This document shows, one piece after another, positions 44,119-52,602 of a stretch of DNA of 64,000 bases (position 1 is its first letter; each line of letters begins with the position of its first letter). The notes under the pieces were generated by a model. That model searched no databases. It saw only the letters and a list, made by a program, of their open reading frames with translations, and was not told the origin of the DNA. The DNA is from Pigmentiphaga aceris (GTDB lineage Bacteria > Pseudomonadota > Gammaproteobacteria > Burkholderiales > Burkholderiaceae_B). Location: the NCBI RefSeq assembly GCF_008119665.1, contig NZ_CP043046.1:4402001-4466000 (forward strand), written 5' to 3'. A program made the translations under genes and the position numbers.

Positions 44119-46263
44119 TTGATTCCTGTGTCCCTTATCTCTTTCTTTGCATCCCAGCACGCCTTGCGCCTGGCACTTGCCGGCGTCGGCCTGAGCACGG
44201 TCGGTCTTGCACATGCCCAGACGCAGCCAACGTCTACCGCACCAGAACAGCCTGCGGTGCTTGAACCGATCGTGGTTACCGGCACGCGCTCACCTTCGTC
44301 GGCCCGCTCCGTGCCTGCGTCGGTGGACTCGGTGGACCTCGGACTGATCGCCCCGGGCCAGCCCGGCATCAACGCGTCCGAGGTGCTGATACGGGTGCCT
44401 GGTCTGGTGGTGCAGAACCGCCAGAACTACGCGCAAGACTTGCAGATATCTTCACGCGGTTTTGGATCGCGTTCGGCTTTTGGTGTGCGCGGCATCAAGC
44501 TCATCACCGATGGCATTCCGGCCAGCACGCCCGACGGTCAGGGCCAGGCTGCCACGTTCAATCTCGACACCGCTGACCGCATCGATGTATTGCGCGGCCC
44601 GCTGTCTACCGTCTATGGCAGCAACGCTGGCGGCGTGATCGAAATGTTCTCGCGTGACGGTCAGGGTGCACCGCGCGTGATCACCGAGGTGTCAGGGGGC
44701 AGCGACGGACTGCGCAAGTACCGCATCGGTGCAGAAGGCGAATACAACGGGGTTGGCTTCCTGTTCGACGCATCGCGCATGTCCACCGACGGTTATCGTG
44801 ACCACAGTGCGGCCACCCGCCAACAGCAATTCGGCAAGATCAACCTGAAGCCTGACGCAGACAGCCGACTGGCCATCACGGTCAGCGGGCTGCACCAGCG
44901 CGACACACAAGACCCGCTGGGCTTGACCTGGGACCAGGCGGTCAGCAACCCGCGCGGTGTGGCTCCGGTGGCCTTGCAATACAACACCCGCAAAAGCATC
45001 GACCAACAGCAACTGGGCGTGAATTACGAACGCCAGCTGGTCAATGGCAGCGCGGTTCAGTTGAACGTATACGGTGGAAACCGCAAGGTGGGTCAATACC
45101 TGGCCATTCCGCCCACCGCCCAGGCAAGCCCGCGTCATGCAGGCGGTGTGGTTGATTTCGACCGTGACTTCCAGGGTGTGGGACTGCGCTGGCTGCAAAC
45201 CGTGTCGCAGGCACCGGGCAAGCTGAATCTGGTTGCCGGCATCGACTATGACCGCACGCAGGACGATCGCACCGGCTACGAGAATTTCATCGGCAGCACG
45301 CTGGGCGTGCGTGGTCGCCAACGTCGCAATGAAATCGATACGGTCACCAGTCTCGACCCTTATGCACAAGCCAACTGGGTGCTGGGTGCATGGACCTTGC
45401 AGGCCGGCTTGCGTCACAACACGGTGCGTGTCGATGTGGATGACAAGTACCTGGCCAATGGCGATGACAGCGGCCAGCGACGCTTCAGCAAGACCACGCC
45501 TTCTGCGGGTCTGATGTATGCGATCAATCCCGACATCAATGTGTACGTCAGCGCCGGCAAGGGCTTCGAAACACCGACCCAGGCCGAACTCGCGTATTCG
45601 GCAGATGGCAGCGGCTTCAATGGCGCACTGTCACCGTCGACCAGCACGCAATACGAGGCGGGCATCAAGGCGCGCATCAACGAGCGGACACGCTTGAATG
45701 CAGCGGTGTTCGACATCGACACCAAGAACGAGTTGGTGGTGGCAACGGCAGCAGGCGGTCGCACCAGCTACCGCAATGCTGCGCAGACCAAACGCCGTGG
45801 CGTGGAACTGTCGCTGGACAGCGCCTTTGCACGTGACTGGACCGCATTGGTAGCCCTGACTTACCTGGACGCCACCTACGACGGCAGCGTGGGTACCGGT
45901 ACCAGCCGCATTGCGTCGGGCAACAAGTTGCCGGGCGTGCCCCAGACCACCCTCTACAGCGAAGTGGCATGGCAACCGCGCCCTTGGGTCAGCACCGCAA
46001 TCGAAGGCGTGGTGCGCAGCAAGGTCTACGTGGAAGACACCAATTCAGCCAAGGCAGCGCCTGGTTATGGCGTGATCAACTGGCGCACGCGGTTCGAACA
46101 GACGGCAGGCGCATGGACCTTCCGCCAGACCTTGCGCCTGGACAATCTGTTCGGCAAACGGTACATCGGTTCGGTCATCGTTGGCGACGGCAATGGGCGC
46201 TATTACGAGCCCGCTTCAGGCCTGACCTGGTTCGCTGGCGCAAGTGCACAATACGCTTTCTGA
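44119..46263 (+). CDS. TonB-dependent receptor, PqqU/YncD-like
   Basis: Outer-membrane gated channel, 714 residues. The signal peptide ends near GLAHAQ and the TonB box region is EPIVVTGTR near residue 50. The plug motif VQNRQNYAQDLQISSRGFGS is followed by GQGQAATFNLD and DRIDVLRGPLSTVYGSNAGG. The barrel has NVYVSAGKGFETPTQAELAY and ends DNLFGKRYIGSVIVGDGNGR...YAF. These stretches closely follow E. coli YncD (PqqU), the PQQ receptor, as I recall it. The start is TTG at 44119, or GTG at 44128. It follows the PQQ-type dehydrogenase by 81 bases. Confidence 0.86.
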   Translation: MIPVSLISFFASQHALRLALAGVGLSTVGLAHAQTQPTSTAPEQPAVLEPIVVTGTRSPSSARSVPASVDSVDLGLIAPGQPGINASEVLIRVPGLVVQNRQNYAQDLQISSRGFGSRSAFGVRGIKLITDGIPASTPDGQGQAATFNLDTADRIDVLRGPLSTVYGSNAGGVIEMFSRDGQGAPRVITEVSGGSDGLRKYRIGAEGEYNGVGFLFDASRMSTDGYRDHSAATRQQQFGKINLKPDADSRLAITVSGLHQRDTQDPLGLTWDQAVSNPRGVAPVALQYNTRKSIDQQQLGVNYERQLVNGSAVQLNVYGGNRKVGQYLAIPPTAQASPRHAGGVVDFDRDFQGVGLRWLQTVSQAPGKLNLVAGIDYDRTQDDRTGYENFIGSTLGVRGRQRRNEIDTVTSLDPYAQANWVLGAWTLQAGLRHNTVRVDVDDKYLANGDDSGQRRFSKTTPSAGLMYAINPDINVYVSAGKGFETPTQAELAYSADGSGFNGALSPSTSTQYEAGIKARINERTRLNAAVFDIDTKNELVVATAAGGRTSYRNAAQTKRRGVELSLDSAFARDWTALVALTYLDATYDGSVGTGTSRIASGNKLPGVPQTTLYSEVAWQPRPWVSTAIEGVVRSKVYVEDTNSAKAAPGYGVINWRTRFEQTAGAWTFRQTLRLDNLFGKRYIGSVIVGDGNGRYYEPASGLTWFAGASAQYAF

Positions 46264-46337
46264 CAATGGCCTGAACGCCTGCTGTATCAACGTTTTCGGG
46301 CGTTGAGAAAAAAATTTTTGTTGTGAAAAACAAACCG

Positions 46338-46370
46338 CGCGGCGGTCGTTCCCTGGGAACGACCGCCGCG
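46338..46370 (+). terminator. Long hairpin after the TonB receptor
   Basis: A perfect 16-bp arm pair, 46338-46353 with 46355-46370 around a single T, lies 75 bases after the receptor stop. The T-run is weak (TTGCATTTGT). It separates the PQQ genes from the uronate operon. Confidence 0.7.
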
Positions 46371-46447
46371 TTGCATTTGTACCGAGGGAATGTCCGTAGC
46401 GTGCCGAGATTGCTTCCATCGAGTCGCTTGGATATCGTTTAAATCAT

Positions 46448-46467
46448 CTTGTATGACGACATACAAG
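46448..46467 (+). promoter_or_regulatory. Perfect FadR/GntR-style operator before udh
   Basis: CTTGTATG (46448-46455) and CATACAAG (46460-46467) form a perfect 8-bp inverted repeat around ACGA, 30 bases before the udh start. TTGT-N8-ACAA-like dyads with central ACGA are typical of FadR-subfamily GntR repressors, which often control sugar-acid operons. The regulator gene is not in the window. Confidence 0.7.
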
Positions 46468-46497
46468 ACACCTATATCGCCGGAAAGGATCGCCATC

Positions 46498-47322
46498 ATG
46501 GGCGTTGCTGCAGTCCCGCTTTCTAGTCAGTCCCGCTTGGGAAAAATTCTGTTGACCGGCGCTGCCGGCGGCCTTGGCAAAGTGCTTCGCAAGAACCTTC
46601 AGCCTTTCGCCGACACCATTCGCTTGTCGGACATCTCAGCACTCGATGAGCCGGCCCCACACGAAGAAATCATGCTTTGCGATCTGGCCGATGCCGATGC
46701 GGTGTCGCGCATCGTGGCGGGTGTGGACGCCATCGTGCACCTGGGCGGTGTGTCGGTGGAACGGCCCTTCGACGAGATCCTGCCTGCCAACATTCAGGGC
46801 GTCTACAACCTGTACGAAGCGGCCCGCATTCATGGGGTGCGCCGCGTGGTGTTTGCCAGCTCGAACCACGTGATCGGCTTTCATCGGCAAGGTGAAGTGC
46901 TGGATGCCGAATCACCTGTGCGCCCCGATGGCTACTACGGTATCAGCAAGGCGTTTGGCGAGAACCTGTCGCGTTTTTACTTCGACCGTTACGGCATCGA
47001 AACTGTCTGTCTGCGCATCGGTTCGTCCTTCCCGGAACCCAAAGACCGCCGCATGCTCGTCACCTGGCTGAGCTATGAAGACCTGACGCATCTGGTGGTG
47101 CGCTCGCTGTTTGCACCAGACGTCGGACACAGCATTGTCTACGGCGCATCGGCCAATCGCGATTCATGGTGGGACAACCATCTGGCTGAACATCTGGGCT
47201 ATGCGCCCAAGGATTCGTCCGAGCCTTTCCGGGCACAGATCGAATCCCAACCTGCGCTGCCCGCAGACGACCCCGCAGCCCAGTTCCAAGGCGGTGCTTT
47301 TGTGAAGGCGGGGCCGTTCTGA
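46498..47322 (+). CDS. udh: Uronate dehydrogenase
   Basis: NAD-dependent oxidation of galacturonate/glucuronate to the aldarolactone; 274 residues, SDR superfamily. ILLTGAAGGLGKVLRKNL near residue 17 binds NAD. VFASSNHVIGFH near residue 120 and the catalytic YYGISKAFGENLSRFYFDRYG near residue 147 (YxxxK) match bacterial Udh. SFPEPKDRRMLVTWLS near residue 178 is Udh-characteristic. The ATG at 46498 has GGAAAGGA upstream; the longer frame runs into the operator. It heads an operon with an SMP-30 lactonase and a TRAP transporter. Confidence 0.88.
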   Translation: MGVAAVPLSSQSRLGKILLTGAAGGLGKVLRKNLQPFADTIRLSDISALDEPAPHEEIMLCDLADADAVSRIVAGVDAIVHLGGVSVERPFDEILPANIQGVYNLYEAARIHGVRRVVFASSNHVIGFHRQGEVLDAESPVRPDGYYGISKAFGENLSRFYFDRYGIETVCLRIGSSFPEPKDRRMLVTWLSYEDLTHLVVRSLFAPDVGHSIVYGASANRDSWWDNHLAEHLGYAPKDSSEPFRAQIESQPALPADDPAAQFQGGAFVKAGPF

Positions 47323-47374
47323 TGTTCACGACCTTGATGTTCACCACGTATTGTTTTTGCGACGGATTCCGATC

Positions 47375-48253
47375 ATGAGCAGCACGGTTGAACGGATAGG
47401 CACCATGCGCTGCGGTGTGGGCGAAAGCCCGGTGTGGCGTGCAGCCGATCAGTCATTCTGGTGGACCGACATTCCGGGCCGCACGCTGTGGCGCTGGACG
47501 CCGGCGTCCAATGCATTTGCCAGCTGGCCGCTGCCCGAGATGGCTGGTTCGATTGCGCCGCTTGCGCAAGGCGGATGGTTGCTGGCCATGGAAACCGGCA
47601 TGTTCACGCTGAGCGAACCGGTGGAAGACACGCCTGTTCCACATCTGTTGGCATCGGTCAATCACGTCGCCCCGGCCATGCGTTTCAACGATGGTCGCTG
47701 CGATCGCCAGGGACGCTTCTGGGTCGGCTCCATGTTGCTGGACATGAGCGCCGCACATGGTCGTCTGTACCGCCTGGACAAGCAAGGCCTGTCGGCACCA
47801 GTGCTGGACGAGCTGTACGTACCCAACGGGCTGGCCTTCAGCCCCGACGGCAAGATCATGTACTTCGCCGATTCCCACCCCAGCCAGCAGATGGTCTGGG
47901 CATTCGATTACGACACCGAGTCCGGCACCCCCAGCAATCGTCGGGTGTTCGTTGACATGAACACGCTGCCAGGCCGCCCCGACGGTGCCGCCGTCGATGT
48001 GGACGGGTGCTACTGGGTGTGCGGCAACGACGCGGGCCTGGTGCACCGTTTCACGCCCGATGGAAAACTCGATCGCAGCATCGAAGTGCCGGTAGCCAAG
48101 CCGACCATGTGCGCATTCGGTGGCGACAAGCTCGACACCTTGTTCATCGCATCGATCCGTCCGGCCAACAGCGACCCGGATTCGCTGGCAGGGGCCGTCT
48201 TCGTCACCCGCCCCGGCGTGCAAGGACTTGAAGAGCCCGCGTACAGCGGATAA
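47375..48253 (+). CDS. SMP-30/gluconolactonase family lactonase
   Basis: Metal-dependent six-bladed propeller lactonase, 292 residues. [23 protein letters not shown] near residue 13 has the metal-binding Glu. [19 protein letters not shown] near residue 98, [20 protein letters not shown] near residue 148 and [18 protein letters not shown] near residue 200 supply the Asn and Asp ligands. In this operon it probably opens the aldarolactone made by Udh. It starts 52 bases after udh. Confidence 0.88.
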   Translation: MSSTVERIGTMRCGVGESPVWRAADQSFWWTDIPGRTLWRWTPASNAFASWPLPEMAGSIAPLAQGGWLLAMETGMFTLSEPVEDTPVPHLLASVNHVAPAMRFNDGRCDRQGRFWVGSMLLDMSAAHGRLYRLDKQGLSAPVLDELYVPNGLAFSPDGKIMYFADSHPSQQMVWAFDYDTESGTPSNRRVFVDMNTLPGRPDGAAVDVDGCYWVCGNDAGLVHRFTPDGKLDRSIEVPVAKPTMCAFGGDKLDTLFIASIRPANSDPDSLAGAVFVTRPGVQGLEEPAYSG

Positions 48254-48332
48254 CGACCGCGCACGTCCCGCATCGTTTTATTGCAGAACCGCTGTTGTGC
48301 AGCCCGCACGACAGCAAAGCGCCCCTACCCAT

Positions 48333-48450
48333 TGCGAGCCTCTTGAAAATGAGGCGAGCGAGGCGCGACCTTCTTGCTGCCGGGCCGCCCCAAGGCAAGA
48401 AGCGCCCCCTGGGGGGGCAGCGACCCACGTAGTGGAGAAGCGTGGGGGCC
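48333..48450. repeat. G/C-rich intergenic repeat element (REP-like)
   Basis: The 247-bp gap between the lactonase and dctP holds a block of nested inverted repeats: CTTCTTGC (48370-48377) with GCAAGAAG (48395-48402), GCCCCC with GGGGGC around a T (about 48404-48418), and CCCACG (48423-48428) with CGTGGG (48441-48446). Similar blocks, with gaagcgtgggggc near the end, recur between genes in Burkholderiales genomes in my experience. It could fold in the mRNA and tune expression between udh/lactonase and the transporter. Confidence 0.5.
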
Positions 48451-48500
48451 ACGATCCACGAGCATTTCCTAGAAAAAGCCGTTTGACCCAGGAGACTTGC

Positions 48501-49487
48501 ATGACCCCGTTCTCACTTACCCGGGTGGCGCTTGCCGCCTGCACGACCCTGTCCGCCCTTGCCTTGGTGCCCGCAGCCCAAGCGGCCGAACTGCGATCGG
48601 CAGAAATTCATCCCGACAACTATCCGACCACCCAGGCCGTGCGCCACATGGGTGAACTGATCAAGGAACGCACGCAAGGCCGGATCACCATCAAGGTGTA
48701 TTCGGGTGGTTCGCTCGGCAGCGAGAACGATTCGATCGAGCAGGTAAAGCTCGGCGCGCTTGCCATGACACGCGTCAACAGTGCCGCCATGCACAACATC
48801 TGCGAACTCACACGGGTGCCGTCGTTGCCCTTCCTGTTCCGCTCGACAGAACATTTGCACAAGGCACTGGACAGCGAGGTTGGTGAACAGCTGTTGCGCG
48901 GCTGCGAGAAGGCAGGGTTTGTGGGCCTGGCCTGGTATGACAGCGGGTCGCGTTCAATCTATTCGCGCAGCAAGCTGGTGAAGACCCCGGCCGATGTGAA
49001 GGGCATGAAGATTCGCGTGCAGCAATCCGACCTGGCCGTGGCCATGGTCGAAGCCATGGGTGCCAACGCCACGCCCATGCCGCTGGGTGAGGTCTACACG
49101 GGCCTGAAGACCGGCCTGATCGATGCCGCCGAAAACAATCTGCCCAGCTACGACAGCACGCGTCACTTCGAAGCGGCCAAGTACATGTCGATGACCGAGC
49201 ACACCATGACGCCGGAAATCCTGGTGTTCTCGAAGCGCCAGTGGGACAAGCTGCCCGAGGCCGATCAGAAGATCATCCGCGACGCGGCGAAGGAATCGGT
49301 GCCCTACATGCGCAAACTGTGGGCCGAACGCGAACAGGTGTCCAAGGCAGCGGTCGAGAAAGGCGGCGCGCAACTGGGCGAGGTCGACAAGGCTTCATTC
49401 CAGGCAGCAATGAAGCCGGTGTATGACCGTTTCGTCAACACGCCCGAGACGAAAGAACTGGTCTCGCGCATCCAGGCTGTGAAGTGA
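48501..49487 (+). CDS. dctP: TRAP transporter substrate-binding protein DctP
   Basis: Periplasmic binding protein of the DctP family, 328 residues, with signal peptide to about residue 28 ([13 protein letters not shown]). [29 protein letters not shown] near residue 45, cut short here, is the family N-lobe. [23 protein letters not shown] near residue 173 includes the ligand Arg region (KIRVQQ), and [16 protein letters not shown] near residue 202 is the standard TRAP signature. GGAG lies seven bases upstream of the start. Context with udh suggests a hexuronate ligand. Confidence 0.92.
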   Translation: MTPFSLTRVALAACTTLSALALVPAAQAAELRSAEIHPDNYPTTQAVRHMGELIKERTQGRITIKVYSGGSLGSENDSIEQVKLGALAMTRVNSAAMHNICELTRVPSLPFLFRSTEHLHKALDSEVGEQLLRGCEKAGFVGLAWYDSGSRSIYSRSKLVKTPADVKGMKIRVQQSDLAVAMVEAMGANATPMPLGEVYTGLKTGLIDAAENNLPSYDSTRHFEAAKYMSMTEHTMTPEILVFSKRQWDKLPEADQKIIRDAAKESVPYMRKLWAEREQVSKAAVEKGGAQLGEVDKASFQAAMKPVYDRFVNTPETKELVSRIQAVK

Positions 49488-49494
49488 GCCCGTC

Positions 49495-50133
49495 ATGCTT
49501 GCCAGCGCCCCGCAGTCTTCCCCTTCCAAACCCGGCGCAGCAAGCATGCCGCCCTCCACCGCACCCTCGGCGGGCGATGCCGCCGACATGGTGCTGCCCG
49601 CAGGCGAAGGCCCTGAGGCAGCGTTAGCCCAGCGCCCGCCCGACGGCTTCACCAAGTTCTGCGCTCTGCTTGCCCGCACGTGCATGTGGATCAGCATTTT
49701 TGGGCTGGTCTGCCTGATTGCTGCCGTGTCCTTCCAGATCTTCGGCCGCCACGTGTTGAATCGAACCCCTACCTGGGCCGAAAGCCTGTCGCTGCTGCTG
49801 GTGCTGTACGTGACCATGCTGGGCGCAGCCGTGGGTGTGCGCGACGCCGGGCACATCGGCTTCGAGGTACTGATCGAAGCCTTGCCACCGAATGGTCAGC
49901 GCGCCTTGCTGATCTTCATCCACCTGCTGGTGATGGCCTTCGGCGCAATGATGGCGTGGTTCTGCGGGGTGCTGGCTGAATCGGTATCGACCTACCGGAT
50001 TCCCACGCTGGGCATCTCGGACGCATGGAAGTACGTGCCGGCCATCATCTCGGGCGTCTTGATCACGCTGTTTTCCATCGAACACATCATCGCAATCGTG
50101 CGCAAGCAAAAGGTGGTTCCAGCATGGCGCTGA
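49495..50133 (+). CDS. dctQ: TRAP transporter small permease DctQ
   Basis: Small membrane subunit, 212 residues, of the tripartite transporter. A polar N-terminal extension of about 55 residues precedes four hydrophobic helices (WISIFGLVCLIAAVSFQIF, LSLLLVLYVTMLGAAVGV, ALLIFIHLLVMAFGAMM and VPAIISGVLITLFSI). RHVLNRTPTWAESLS near residue 84 and RDAGHIGFEVL are DctQ hallmarks. The extension is longer than usual for the family. It overlaps dctM by ten bases. Confidence 0.92.
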   Translation: MLASAPQSSPSKPGAASMPPSTAPSAGDAADMVLPAGEGPEAALAQRPPDGFTKFCALLARTCMWISIFGLVCLIAAVSFQIFGRHVLNRTPTWAESLSLLLVLYVTMLGAAVGVRDAGHIGFEVLIEALPPNGQRALLIFIHLLVMAFGAMMAWFCGVLAESVSTYRIPTLGISDAWKYVPAIISGVLITLFSIEHIIAIVRKQKVVPAWR

Positions 50134-51407
50134 CTCTGCTTTCCGTGTCCTTCTTCGGCTTCCTGGTGATCGGCGTGCCAGTGGCCTTCGCCATCGGGCT
50201 GGCGTCGATCTCGGCCATCATCTACGAAGACCTGCCGATTGCGGTGGCCTTCCAGCAGATGACCTCGGGCATGAACGTGTTCTCCTTCCTGGCGATCCCG
50301 TTCTTCATCTTCACCGGTGAACTGATGCTGTACGGCGGCATTGCCGATCGTATCGTCGGTTTCGCCAAGTCGCTGGTCGGCCATGTGCGCGGTGGCCTGG
50401 GCATGTCGAACGTGGTGGCCTGCACCTTGTTCGGCGGCGTGTCCGGTTCGCCGGTGGCCGACGTGTCGGCCATGGGATCGGTGATGATCCCGATGATGAA
50501 ACGCGAGGGCTATCACGCCGACTATGCGGTCAACGTGACGACCCACGCGGCACTGGTGGGCGCGTTGATGCCCACCAGCCACAACATCATCATTTACACG
50601 CTGGCAGCAGGCGGCAAGGTGTCGATTGCGGCGCTGATTGCGGCCGGCATCGTGCCCGCGATTCTGCTTACGCTGTGCAACCTGGCGGCTGCCTATCTGG
50701 TGGCGCGGCATCGCGGCTACCCGGCCGGCCAGTTCCCGGGCTGGGCAATCGTTGGCCGTTCACTGGCAGCGGCAACACCGGGCTTGTTTGTGGTGGTGTT
50801 GATCATCGCGGGCATTCTCAGCGGGGTGTTCACGGCGACCGAATCGGCCGCGGTGGCAGTGATTTATTCACTGATACTGACCTTGTTCGTGTACCGCTCG
50901 CTGAGCTGGGACCAGTTCGTTCGGGCAGCAGCCAAGGCGGTGAAGACGACGGGTGTGGTGCTGCTGCTGATCGGCATTTCGGCCACCTTCGGGTATCTGA
51001 TCAGCTTCTACAGCGTGGCGGAAAAGACCGGCGAACTGATGGCATCGATCTCCACCAGTCCGTGGGCCATTTTCCTGATGGTCAACATCATCCTGTTCGT
51101 GCTGGGCACCTTCCTGGACATGGCCGCGACGATTCTGATCTGCACGCCGATCTTCCTGCCGATCTGCATGCAGTACGGCATGGGGCCAGTGCAATTCGGC
51201 ATCGTGATGCTGCTGAACTGCGCATTGGGATTGAACACACCACCGGTGGGCACCACGCAGTTCGTGGGGTGTGCGATTGGCGGGGTGTCGGTAGGCACGG
51301 TGATGAAAACGATCTGGCCGTTCTATGGTGCCTTGATCGCAGCGCTTGCCCTGGTTACCTATGTGCCGGCGTTCTCGTTGTGGTTGCCGAAATTGTTGTT
51401 GGAGTGA
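50124..51407 (+). CDS. dctM: TRAP transporter large permease DctM
   Basis: Large membrane subunit, 427 residues, with about 12 hydrophobic segments. FLAIPFFIFTGELM near residue 52, GGVSGSPVADVSAMGSVMIP near residue 103, GVFTATESAAVAVIYSLIL near residue 233 and LNTPPVGTTQFVG near residue 371 are DctM signatures. The ATG at 50124 lies inside dctQ. It completes the uronate operon, which ends at a hairpin beyond the stop. Confidence 0.94.
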   Translation: MALTLLSVSFFGFLVIGVPVAFAIGLASISAIIYEDLPIAVAFQQMTSGMNVFSFLAIPFFIFTGELMLYGGIADRIVGFAKSLVGHVRGGLGMSNVVACTLFGGVSGSPVADVSAMGSVMIPMMKREGYHADYAVNVTTHAALVGALMPTSHNIIIYTLAAGGKVSIAALIAAGIVPAILLTLCNLAAAYLVARHRGYPAGQFPGWAIVGRSLAAATPGLFVVVLIIAGILSGVFTATESAAVAVIYSLILTLFVYRSLSWDQFVRAAAKAVKTTGVVLLLIGISATFGYLISFYSVAEKTGELMASISTSPWAIFLMVNIILFVLGTFLDMAATILICTPIFLPICMQYGMGPVQFGIVMLLNCALGLNTPPVGTTQFVGCAIGGVSVGTVMKTIWPFYGALIAALALVTYVPAFSLWLPKLLLE

Positions 51408-51497
51408 TGGTGGGTCGATGGGTTTTACATGAGCAGGTTGATGACCTGATTGGCTTGTTGGAAATGAACTGATCAGTGTCTTTGTCCACGATGGACC

Positions 51498-51541
51498 ACA
51501 CCCGGAAATTGAACATCCGTTCAAATTTTCGGGGTGTTTTT
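51498..51541 (+). terminator. Terminator of the TRAP operon
   Basis: ACACCCGGAAATTGAAC can pair, with a few mismatches and one bulge, with GTTCAAATTTTCGGGGTGT around ATCC, followed by a T-run ending at 51541. The structure overlaps the last codons of the convergent LysR gene. Confidence 0.65.
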
Positions 51542-52450
51542 CTTGGTCAGCGGAAGATGGTTGTTGGCCTGCTGCGCCACTTCTGCATCGAGCCATGCCG
51601 TGAACGCCTGCACCTCTGACACAGCGTCTGCGGCCACGCCGTAGTAATAGCGCGCCAAGGGCATGCGCCGTTCGGGAAACGGGCAGCGCAACTGGCCCGA
51701 GGCCAAGGCGCTGGACACCAGGGATACGGGCACCACAGCGAATCCCAGACCGTCCATGACGGCTTGCAGCACGAAGTGTTCGTGATCGAACTGCATTTGG
51801 CCCACCGGTTTCAGCTTGCCGATGCCGGTGTAGGCAAGCCAGGCGTCCCAGTCGGCTTTGCGTGTTCTGGCCCACAGCAATACCAGAGCACTGAGCGCGC
51901 TGGGCGTATCCACCGGATACCTGTCGAGCAAGGCAGGTGAGGCCACCAGGCAGGCCTCGTCTTCCAGAAATGGGGTCAACCGCGCCGACGGCGGCCAGCC
52001 ATCCCGGCCCCGGCGGATGGCGATATCAAAACGGTCCCCCGCCTTGTCGGGTGCCAGCGTGCTGGTGAGTACCTGCGGTTCGATGCCCGGATACTGCGCA
52101 ACGAAGTCAGGCAGCCGGGGGATCAGCCATCGCACGGCAAACGACGGCCGGACGTTGATACGCAGCACGCGCGCAGGCGCGTCCGACATGACGGACTGCG
52201 CAGCGGCGGCAAGTTGTTTGAGCGCGGAATCGGCCTGTGCAAAGAACTTCACCCCTGCCGCCGTCAGGCTCACTTGACGCGTGCGGCGCTCGAACAGCAA
52301 CACGCCCAATTGACTTTCCAGGGCTTTGATCTGCCGACTGACTGCGCCATGCGTGACATGCAATTCCTGCGCGGCCAGCGTGAAGCTTTGATGCCGGGCA
52401 GCCGCGACAAAGGCGCGAACAGCGTTGAGCGGTGGCAGAGAATTGAGCAT
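51521..52450 (-). CDS. LysR-family regulator (GcvA-like)
   Basis: DNA-binding regulator, 309 residues. The winged helix lies at residues 5-65 (LPPLNAVRAFVAAARHQSFTLAAQEL then HVTHGAVSRQIKALE, abbreviated), and the effector domain begins near residue 90. SLPPLNAVRAF is the N-terminus of GcvA-like members. The start at 52450 was preferred over one ten codons upstream because conservation begins at LNSLPPL. It is divergent from an MFS gene and convergent with the TRAP operon, so its target is more likely the MFS gene. Confidence 0.88.
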   Translation of the reverse strand: MLNSLPPLNAVRAFVAAARHQSFTLAAQELHVTHGAVSRQIKALESQLGVLLFERRTRQVSLTAAGVKFFAQADSALKQLAAAAQSVMSDAPARVLRINVRPSFAVRWLIPRLPDFVAQYPGIEPQVLTSTLAPDKAGDRFDIAIRRGRDGWPPSARLTPFLEDEACLVASPALLDRYPVDTPSALSALVLLWARTRKADWDAWLAYTGIGKLKPVGQMQFDHEHFVLQAVMDGLGFAVVPVSLVSSALASGQLRCPFPERRMPLARYYYGVAADAVSEVQAFTAWLDAEVAQQANNHLPLTKKNTPKI

Positions 52451-52473
52451 GCGTGCAATTTTCTCACACGTAT

Positions 52474-52489
52474 ACGGCATTAATGTCGT
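52474..52489. promoter_or_regulatory. Candidate LysR operator
   Basis: ACG-G-CATTAATG-T-CGT is a 16-bp dyad with one mismatched pair, centred 31 bases before the LysR start and between LysR and the MFS coding region. An A/T-centred palindrome in a divergent LysR gap is the standard binding arrangement. Confidence 0.45.
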
Positions 52490-52602
52490 TTGTCACGTGC
52501 CTGGTGGCGGCGCAGCATTGGGGGCTGCTCAGGTCTCTGCGGCTCAGACGGCTTCGCAAACTGTGCAGCTCACGCAACCCGCCAGCCCCCCACACGACCG
52601 AC

